From contig CAMIME010000006.1 in assembly GCA_946221035.1 (NCBI GenBank), positions 1 through 64,000 of the forward strand: 64,000 nucleotides of DNA, written 5' to 3'. Each line of letters starts with the position of its first letter. Positions within the stretch are counted from its first letter, which is position 1. Below, one piece after another: positions 58,737 through 64,000 of this stretch. The DNA comes from an uncultured Campylobacter sp. GTDB taxonomy: Bacteria; Actinomycetota; Actinomycetes; Mycobacteriales; Mycobacteriaceae. The position numbers and the translations under genes are program-made. The notes under the pieces were generated by a model. That model had not been told where the DNA came from and did no database searches. It was given only the letters and a program-made list of their open reading frames with translations.

Positions 58737-58825
58737 GCCCCGTGAAAAAGTCTGCACTTGCCCCTTAGTGCCAGGCTGGCGACCTGGGGATTTGGGAATC
58801 GGGGTGCGGACTTTTTCACACGGGG
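58737..58825. repeat. Palindromic element copy 2
   Basis: CCCCGTGAAAAAGTCTGCAC and GTGCGGACTTTTTCACACGG are inverted arms with few mismatches. The inner part contains GCGACCTGGGGATTTG as in copy 1. The RNA would form a long stem, and the arms contain T5/A5 runs, so it may also terminate transcription from both sides. Confidence 0.7.
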
Positions 58826-58836
58826 TCGCGGGGCCC

Positions 58837-58883
58837 GCCCAGAACAGGCCCAGAACAAGGCCCAGAACTAGGCCCAGAGCTAG
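58837..58883 (+). repeat. 11-12-bp tandem repeat, four copies
   Basis: GCCCAGAACAG, GCCCAGAACAAG, GCCCAGAACTAG and GCCCAGAGCTAG follow each other directly. On the minus strand this array overlaps the very end of the patatin frame. Confidence 0.75.
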
Positions 58884-59809
58884 GCGCTGCGGGCCGACGG
58901 GCCGGCTGCCTCCAAGGAGCCACCTCGGACACCACCCAGGGGGCACCCCAAGAAGTCCAACCAGGAATCCCACTCGCGGTCGAACTGCTGGGCGCCGGCG
59001 GCGTAGTTTTTCAGCAGCCGCCCGAGCCGGCGCTCCGTGGACTCGGCCTGCATGTTGTCGGGGTAGAACACCACGGCATCGCCGGCCGCCTCGAGGTCCA
59101 AAATCTGCTGTTTGGACGCGTTTTAGCGGGCGGTTCTCAGGTCGAGGGCGTGGCCGATGGCGGGGTACTTTCGAAACATTTGACGCACCGCCGCGGGGGC
59201 AACCACCGGCTTCTTCCAGTAGTCCCGGGGGCGGGTAGCCAGCACGGCGAAGCGGGTGAATCCGGCTTGGCGGGCGGCGTCGATAAGCAAGCCGCCCGAG
59301 GAGCCGAGCGCTCCGTCGACGTAGGGGACCCCGTCGATGAACCCGATGGGCATCACCTTGGGCACGGTCGAGGAAGCGCGGGCGGCGCGGTTGACCAGGG
59401 TGGGGTCGAGGAGGAAGTCGGCGCTGGTCCAATGGACGGTCTCGCCGGTGAGCGCGTTGACGGCTTCCACGTGCACTTCTGTTCGGCTGCGCGCGAAGGA
59501 GGCGAAATCGAACGGGAGGAGTTCGTCGGCCTGGCCGTAGATGAACTCGGCGTTGAAATAGCCCTGGCCTCGGACCAGCTTTACCCATCCGCCGAAGTGC
59601 GGGTGGGAAGCGAGATCGGTGAACGCGGTGCGGGTGCGCTCCACGTCCGCGGACACATAGTTCAAGGCGTGGACCGCACCCGCCGAGACGCCGCCTACCC
59701 AGCCGAAACGCACGTCCTGTTCAATGAGCTTCACAATCGCCGGCGCGGTGTAGGAGTTGCGCATCCCTCCGCCCTCGATGATCAGGGCAACGTCGCGCGC
59801 GTCAATCAT
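58880..59809 (-). pseudogene. Patatin-like phospholipase interrupted by an in-frame stop
   Basis: The frame from ATG 59809 encodes a patatin domain: IIEGGGMRNSYTAPAI, GWVGGVSAGAVHALNYVSAD with the GxSxG serine, and YVDGALGSSGGL with the catalytic Asp. A TAA at 59123-59125 ends it at residue 228 (HALDLRTAR), but the same frame continues for 80 codons with QQILDLEAAGDAVVFYP and RRLGRLLKNYAAGAQQFDREW, the C-terminal region of the YjjU-like family. TAA probably replaced TAC (Tyr). TACAGT 6 nt before ATG 59809 shows an intact leaderless promoter. Confidence 0.8.
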
Positions 59810-59832
59810 GCACGCACTGTAACCCGGGTGCG

Positions 59833-60513
59833 CTAGATCCGCTCGGCGAGTGTCCGCGCCGCCTGACCGAGGCGATCCTGCGCCATTGCCGCGAACTCTG
59901 CCCGGTTGAGCGCACCCGCACCCGCGGGCAGCGAACCCCAATACGGCGCACCTGTGACCACGGGCAGTTCCTCGAGGTTCAGCCGGGTAGCCAGGTCAGG
60001 ATTGGCCTCGAGCGATCCTCCGATGAGCCCCAGCACCTCGAGCCCACACTGGCGGGCCTGGACGCAGGTCAGCTCCGCGAGGTTGAGGCTGCCCAAGCCC
60101 AGCGAGGTCACGACGATGAGCGGCGCTGAGCAGGCAAGGGCGAGGTCGACAAGCGTGTAGTCGTCCGCGAGCCGCACCAGGAGCCCACCCGCGCCCTCGA
60201 CCAGGACCACACGACCCGGCGCGTCGAGGGAGCGCACCCAGTCGGCAACCTCCGCAAGCGGCGGTGTGGCTAAGCCCGCCCGCCGCGCCGAGAGGTTGGG
60301 CGCGAGCGGTTCCGGGTAGCGCCACCGCTCGAAGGTCTCGATGCCAGCTAGCTTGGCGACGGCAGACGCGTCCCCCTCCCCCGGCGCCTCCCCAGTCTGG
60401 ATGGGTTTCGCCGCCACCACCTCGACCCCGCAGCGGGTCAGCGCGCTGGCGAATGCGGCTGTGGCGATGGTCTTTCCCACATCGGTGTTCGTGCCTGTGA
60501 CGGCGATGATCAT
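59833..60513 (-). CDS. bioD: Dethiobiotin synthetase
   Basis: This enzyme closes the ureido ring of dethiobiotin using CO2 and ATP. The 226-residue protein has VTGTNTDVGKTIATAAFAS (P-loop), AAKPIQTG and LVEGAGGLLVRLADD. The ATG overlaps the bioA TGA by 4 nt (ATGA), so translation is coupled to bioA. Confidence 0.94.
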   Translation of the reverse strand: MIIAVTGTNTDVGKTIATAAFASALTRCGVEVVAAKPIQTGEAPGEGDASAVAKLAGIETFERWRYPEPLAPNLSARRAGLATPPLAEVADWVRSLDAPGRVVLVEGAGGLLVRLADDYTLVDLALACSAPLIVVTSLGLGSLNLAELTCVQARQCGLEVLGLIGGSLEANPDLATRLNLEELPVVTGAPYWGSLPAGAGALNRAEFAAMAQDRLGQAARTLAERI

Positions 60514-61784
60514 GTGTCGCTTACCTCCACTGCCGCAGCGATGCCCCGGCAGATCTGTCGTACGTCTTCGTTCGTGCACACGTATGGCGGCATGGTGTAG
60601 ATCAGCCGACCAAACGGGCGGATCCATACCCCGTGCGCCATCGCAGCCTCGGTCGCCTCGCGCATGGGCACGTCGCGCGCCATCTCGACCACCCCGATTG
60701 CCCCGAGCACGCGCACGTCCGCCACCCCCGGCCGCCAGCGCAGGGGCTCGAGCCCGGCGGTAAGCTCGGCCTTGATTACCGGCACCTGCTCGCGCCACGC
60801 CCCCTCGGCAACCATCGCGACCGCCTCCGCCGCGACTGCGCAGGCGAGCGGGTTGGCCATGAACGTCGGCCCGTGCATGAGTGCCCGCGGTTGCATCCCC
60901 TCCGCAATCCGGGAGGTGGCAAGCGTCGCGGCCTGCGTCATAAACCCGCCGGTCAGCGCCTTGCCCACGCACAGGATGTCCGGCACCACGCCGTGCGACA
61001 GGGTGGCAAACAGCTGCCCGGTGCGCCCGAAGCCGGTAGCGATCTCATCGGCGATGAGGGGGATGCCGGAGGCGTCGCAAAGCTTGCGCAGCCCTTGTAC
61101 GAGCGCGGGGTCGTGGAAGCGCATGCCGCCCGCTCCCTGCACGACGGGCTCGATGATCACCGCCGCGACGTCCGCGCCGATCAGCGCGCCGAAGCGCTCG
61201 AGGTAGGCGTCGCATTCGCTTCTCGACGACCCCACGACCGGCGGCGCCGGCGCAAACACCTGCTCCATCACCGCACCGCCCCACATGGCGTGCATGCCGC
61301 CTTCCGGGTCGCACACGCTCATGGTGGCGAACGTGTCGCCGTGGTAGCCCGAGCGCCACGTGAGGAAGCGGGTGCGCTCGGGATGCCCCTGGCCGATCGC
61401 GTATTGCAGCGCCATTTTCATGGCCACTTCCACGGCGACGGACCCTGAATCGGAGTAGAAGACCTGGCTGAACTTCTGGTCCGTGAGCTCCATAAGACGC
61501 GCGGTCAAAAGCGCGGCCGGTTCGTGGGTGAGACCGCCGAACATGACGTGGCTCATCTGGTCGATCTGGTCCTTGGCGGCGCGAACGAGGCGGGGGTGGG
61601 AGTGGCCGTGGATGGCGGCCCACCAGGACGACATGGCGTCGATAAGCACCCGGCCGTCGGTCAGCGTGATCCGCGGCCCATCGGCGCTGGCGACGGGGTA
61701 GGCGAAGAGCCCGGGTTCGGCGTAAGGGTGCCAGATGTGCGCCGCGTCGATGCTCGCGATCTCGTCCGGCTGCAGTTGCGGCAT
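60510..61784 (-). CDS. bioA: Adenosylmethionine-8-amino-7-oxononanoate aminotransferase
   Basis: This PLP enzyme makes DAPA in biotin synthesis with SAM as amino donor. It has 424 residues: HIWHPYAEPGLFAYPV, MSSWWAAIHGHSHPRLV, SDSGSVAVEVAMKMALQY, PLIADEIATGFGRTG, and CVGKALTGGFM with the PLP lysine. ATG 61784 has GAGGA 7 nt upstream. No bioF or bioB is next to it, as in other corynebacteria, where earlier steps are missing or elsewhere. A BioQ-like palindrome lies 20 nt upstream. Confidence 0.95.
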   Translation of the reverse strand: MPQLQPDEIASIDAAHIWHPYAEPGLFAYPVASADGPRITLTDGRVLIDAMSSWWAAIHGHSHPRLVRAAKDQIDQMSHVMFGGLTHEPAALLTARLMELTDQKFSQVFYSDSGSVAVEVAMKMALQYAIGQGHPERTRFLTWRSGYHGDTFATMSVCDPEGGMHAMWGGAVMEQVFAPAPPVVGSSRSECDAYLERFGALIGADVAAVIIEPVVQGAGGMRFHDPALVQGLRKLCDASGIPLIADEIATGFGRTGQLFATLSHGVVPDILCVGKALTGGFMTQAATLATSRIAEGMQPRALMHGPTFMANPLACAVAAEAVAMVAEGAWREQVPVIKAELTAGLEPLRWRPGVADVRVLGAIGVVEMARDVPMREATEAAMAHGVWIRPFGRLIYTMPPYVCTNEDVRQICRGIAAAVEVSDT

Positions 61785-61804
61785 TGGTCGTCCTCGCACT
61801 TCCA

Positions 61805-61819
61805 TTGAACGGTGTTCAA
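61805..61819. promoter_or_regulatory. BioQ-like operator upstream of bioA
   Basis: TTGAAC-GGT-GTTCAA is a perfect 6-bp inverted repeat with a 3-nt spacer, located 20 nt before the bioA start codon. Corynebacterial BioQ, a TetR-type repressor of biotin genes, binds a TGAAC-N3-GTT(C/A) type palindrome, so this is a likely site. Confidence 0.75.
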
Positions 61820-61873
61820 GTTTGTTCTAGAAAGTGACCCTAGCACCGCCTGAAGTGCGTCATACTGCTGTTC

Positions 61874-63322
61874 ATGCAAACGATTGAACACCGTTCAAGT
61901 GCCCCGGTTGAGGGGCCCCGGCGCGCCCCGGTGGTGGCCGCCCTTGCTGGCGTGGAGGCCTGGGAGCGGTTCAGCTTCTACGGCATGCAGGCGATCTTGG
62001 TCTATTACATGTACAAGCAGCTGGGCATGGCGGAATCTGACGCGACCGCCCTGGTTGGCGCGTACGGCGCAAGCCTGTACCTGTGCACGTTCGCAGGTGG
62101 GTGGATCGGCGACCGGGTCTTGGGCGCGGAACGCACCCTGCTCACCGGCTGCGGCCTCTTGGTCGCGGGCCACCTGTTGCTTTCCCTCATTCCCGGCTAC
62201 TCCGGTCTAGGTGCGGGTCTGCTCGCCATCGCGCTGGGCTCTGGTTTCTTGAAAACCGCCGCGGTCACACTGCTTGGCCTGGCTTACCCCGCGGAATCGG
62301 GCCGCAGGGACGCCGCGTTCCAAATCTTCTACCTGGGCATCAACGTGGGGGCGCTCTTCGGGCCGCTACTGACCGGGTGGCTGGCCCAAACCCGCGGCTA
62401 CCGGGCCGGATTCGGCGCTGCCGCTGTGCTCATGGTCATCGGTGCGGTGTTCTACGCCGTGCTGCGCCCGCGGGTGAAGGCAGCGTTGAACGGCGCGGAC
62501 ATTTCCCAGCCGACCCAGCCTGCGTCGCGCGCCCACGTTAGTGCGGCGGTGGGCGGCACCGCCGCGGCTGTGGGCGCGGTGCTGGTGGCGCTGGCGATCG
62601 GGGTGCTCACCCCCGCGCGCCTGGTCACCGGGCTGCTCGTCCTCACCGTCACCGCCGCGGTGGTCCTGTTCGCCCAGGCCCTCACGTCGCCTAAAGTCAG
62701 CGCCGCTGAACGCGCGAGGGTGCGGGAATTCATCCCACTGTTCATCTGCTCCACCGCATACTGGGGCTTGTTCGCACAGACCGCCGGCGTGTTCGCGGTG
62801 TACTCCGACCAGCGACTCAACCGGGAGCTCGGCGGGTTCACCATCCCGGCATCCTGGACGCAGTCACTCAACCCGTTCTATATCCTGCTGTTCTCGCTGC
62901 CGGTCGCGGCGCTGATGGCGAAGCGCTCCCCCAGCAAGCACACGGTGATGGGGCTCGGACTCGCGCTCGCAGGTGCCGGGATGTTCGTGCTCCTGCCCTG
63001 GGTCGGCGGGGGCGAGGCCACCACCCCATTTATGGTGCTGGCCGGGTGCGTGCTGTGCATGTCGCTGGGGGAACTGTTCATCGGGCCGGTGGGCATGTCT
63101 TCCACCGGGGCCTACGCGCCGGCGGCGGTTCGCACGCGATTCGCAGCGCTGTACTTCCTCACCATGGCCATCGGCACCTCGCTGGCAGGCACCGCCTCGG
63201 CGCTCTACGACCCCACCAACCCCGCAGCCGAACGCACCTACATCCTGCTCGTCGGCGCCGTGCCGGTAGCGATCGGGCTGGTGGTGGCGTACCGGGCGCG
63301 TGCGCACGCGAGCCGTCGCTAA
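61874..63322 (+). CDS. POT (peptide MFS) family transporter in the biotin locus
   Basis: This 482-residue proton-coupled oligopeptide transporter has about fourteen helices, the E-x-x-E-R-like GVEAWERFSFYGMQAILVYY, GGWIGDRVLGAERTLLTG, and FYLGINVGALFGPLLTGWL (PTR2 signature). ATG 61874 follows CATACT at 7 nt, leaderless. It is divergent from bioA with 89 nt between starts, and a BioQ-like palindrome lies at its 5' end, so it is probably biotin-controlled and may import biotin-bearing peptides such as biocytin. Confidence 0.87.
   Translation: MQTIEHRSSAPVEGPRRAPVVAALAGVEAWERFSFYGMQAILVYYMYKQLGMAESDATALVGAYGASLYLCTFAGGWIGDRVLGAERTLLTGCGLLVAGHLLLSLIPGYSGLGAGLLAIALGSGFLKTAAVTLLGLAYPAESGRRDAAFQIFYLGINVGALFGPLLTGWLAQTRGYRAGFGAAAVLMVIGAVFYAVLRPRVKAALNGADISQPTQPASRAHVSAAVGGTAAAVGAVLVALAIGVLTPARLVTGLLVLTVTAAVVLFAQALTSPKVSAAERARVREFIPLFICSTAYWGLFAQTAGVFAVYSDQRLNRELGGFTIPASWTQSLNPFYILLFSLPVAALMAKRSPSKHTVMGLGLALAGAGMFVLLPWVGGGEATTPFMVLAGCVLCMSLGELFIGPVGMSSTGAYAPAAVRTRFAALYFLTMAIGTSLAGTASALYDPTNPAAERTYILLVGAVPVAIGLVVAYRARAHASRR
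61884..61898. promoter_or_regulatory. BioQ-like operator inside the POT gene start
   Basis: TTGAAC-ACC-GTTCAA lies at codons 4-9 of the POT gene, 10 nt behind its ATG. It matches the bioA-side palindrome except in the central three bases. Being just behind the predicted transcription start, it is placed to block initiation. Confidence 0.7.
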
Positions 63323-63368
63323 GCGTTAGCCGCGGCTAAGCGCGAGCCGCGGCTAAGCGTTAGGCGCG
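63318..63368. repeat. 17-bp tandem repeat, three copies
   Basis: Units at 63318-63334, 63335-63351 and 63352-63368 each start GCTAAGCG and end in GCG; unit 2 differs from the others at two to three positions. The array includes the stop codon of the POT gene and that of the DUF2200 gene. Internal TTAGCC/GGCTAA allows hairpins, so it may act as a bidirectional terminator. Confidence 0.8.
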
Positions 63369-63710
63369 CTTGATACTGGTGATCTTTTTGCCGCGGGCCA
63401 GCTCGTCCACAAGCAGGTCCATCCGGCGGATCTTTCTCAGCAGCTCCTCCTCGACGCGCACGCCACACACCTTGTCGGTGATCAACTCGGCGTTCGCGTT
63501 GAGCGCCACCGCGTCGAAAAACTCTCGCAACGTCTGCCCTGATTCCGCCGCCGATTTCAGCTCTCCGGGCGCGAGGCCGGTGAACCAGCCCAGCACGTCG
63601 TCCAACTCGTCGCGCTTGTGCCCCTTACGCTCCGCTTTTGCCAGGTAGTTGCGGTAAATGTCGCCGAACGGGTAGCCGTAGACCCGCTCCAACTTCGCTT
63701 GTTCATCCAT
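63360..63710 (-). CDS. DUF2200 family protein
   Basis: This 116-residue protein starts MDEQAKLERVYGYPFGDIY and has LAKAERKGHKRDELDDVLGWFTGL, the DUF2200 pattern (a small helical protein of unknown function). TAGGGT is 7 nt before ATG 63710, a leaderless start. Its stop codon lies in the 17-bp repeat array. Confidence 0.85.
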   Translation of the reverse strand: MDEQAKLERVYGYPFGDIYRNYLAKAERKGHKRDELDDVLGWFTGLAPGELKSAAESGQTLREFFDAVALNANAELITDKVCGVRVEEELLRKIRRMDLLVDELARGKKITSIKRA

Positions 63711-63775
63711 GCCAGCAACCCTATCCCTCACTTCGGTTCCACCACCGGTGCGCATTTTCATGTGCACGTGTGCGC

Positions 63776-63804
63776 TTGTACAGCGCGTTGGCTGACTTTA
63801 TTGT
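63776..63804 (+). promoter_or_regulatory. Promoter of the acidic protein gene
   Basis: TTGTAC (63776-63781) and TATTGT (63799-63804) are separated by 17 nt. The leader of about 45 nt includes a GGGAGC/GCTCCC hairpin and the GGGGGA ribosome-binding site. Confidence 0.55.
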
Positions 63805-63856
63805 CGTCGATTAGCGGGAGCAGGGGGCTCCCGAACGACACATTGGGGGAACCACC

Positions 63857-64000
63857 ATGACTTTTGCCACCTACGAGCTCTACTACCTGGACACCTACGA
63901 CCAGGATGCGGCTGATCTCATCGACGACTTCGATTACGACGAAGAGGACATCGCCTACGAGCTGGACAGCGACTACGTCATCGACAACGGCCTGCGCGTG
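63857..64000 (+). CDS. Acidic tyrosine-rich protein, N-terminal part (runs off window)
   Basis: The first 48 codons encode MTFATYELYYLDTYDQD, then a highly acidic stretch with LIDDFDYDEEDIAYELDSD. About a third of the residues are Asp or Glu. GGGGGA precedes ATG 63857. No signal peptide and no family that I can recognise; the gene continues beyond the window. Confidence 0.6.
   Translation, partial: MTFATYELYYLDTYDQDAADLIDDFDYDEEDIAYELDSDYVIDNGLRV

Larger units (their letters stand above)
58529..58879. repeat. Repeat-filled intergenic region behind prfC
   Basis: No gene is seen in these 351 nt. They begin with two copies of a 20-bp unit (TCCGGCTT(C/G)GGTGGCCG), then hold two related palindromic elements (58632-58712 and 58737-58825) and end with a 12-bp tandem array (58837-58883). 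It also separates prfC from the broken patatin gene. Confidence 0.75.

Noticed and set aside
59833..60972. Extended start for bioD (379 codons)
   Set aside because: The upstream part is antisense-frame noise inside bioA; the ATG at 60513 overlaps the bioA stop and gives the family length.
1..64000. CRISPR array, insertion sequence transposase, or complete prophage
   Set aside because: No regular repeat-spacer pattern, no transposase or phage structural gene was found; only a recombinase remnant is present.

Overview
The window is high-GC actinobacterial chromosome, and gene content and order point to a Corynebacterium. It carries mycothiol S-conjugate amidase. A block of greA, DUF4307, mca, a Z-isoprenyl diphosphate synthase, coaA and glyA matches the Rv1080c-Rv1093 neighbourhood of Mycobacterium. 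bioA-bioD lie divergent from a POT permease, as I recall from C. glutamicum. Many genes begin directly at their own transcription start: a TAnnnT-like -10 box sits about 7 nt before ATG or GTG with no Shine-Dalgarno sequence. I used that spacing to choose many start codons.

Layout. 0-8 kb: a truncated serine recombinase, ychF, an AI-2E-type permease, ispH, xseA-xseB, DUF4245 and glpX. 8-16.6 kb: a CPBP protease, fumC, a TetR-MFS efflux pair with a palindromic operator, a GNAT, an LGFP-repeat lipoprotein, a LysR-like effector domain without HTH, DUF5997 and glyA. 16.6-23.3 kb: coaA, Z-prenyl synthase, mca, greA, lipoprotein, Bax-inhibitor-like protein and a SUFU-domain protein. 23.3-28.5 kb: luxS, a photolyase deletion remnant, and an SGNH hydrolase coupled to an OpuC-type quaternary amine ABC importer. 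28.4-31.2 kb: a minus-strand operon of two tiny paralogous Trp-rich cationic peptides, an 86-residue membrane protein and two bPH2-domain proteins, beginning just behind a tRNA-Leu. 31.4-38.8 kb: a phytase-like esterase, an SDR deletion remnant, a second CPBP protein, mfd with a TetR gene, and nadC. 38.8-41.8 kb: tRNA-Gln, a DUF3558 lipoprotein and a PPE/EspB-like glycine-rich protein. 41.8-53.2 kb: multicopper oxidase, transporters, glmU-prs, aromatic aminotransferase, succinate-semialdehyde dehydrogenase and rplY. 53.4-58.5 kb: two pth paralogues, FAH and nitronate monooxygenase genes, a flavin reductase and prfC. 58.5-64 kb: palindromic repeats, a patatin gene broken by a stop codon, bioD-bioA with BioQ-like palindromes, the POT permease, DUF2200 and a truncated acidic protein.

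The most interesting system is the 28.4-31.1 kb operon. The two peptides (52 and 49 aa) were found by reading the minus strand. They carry the pattern of aureocin A53/lacticin Q-type leaderless bacteriocins, and the bPH2 proteins and small membrane protein behind them are credible immunity or export partners. The window also shows gene decay: two genes reduced to their first and last codons, one recombinase remnant and one nonsense-mutated patatin.
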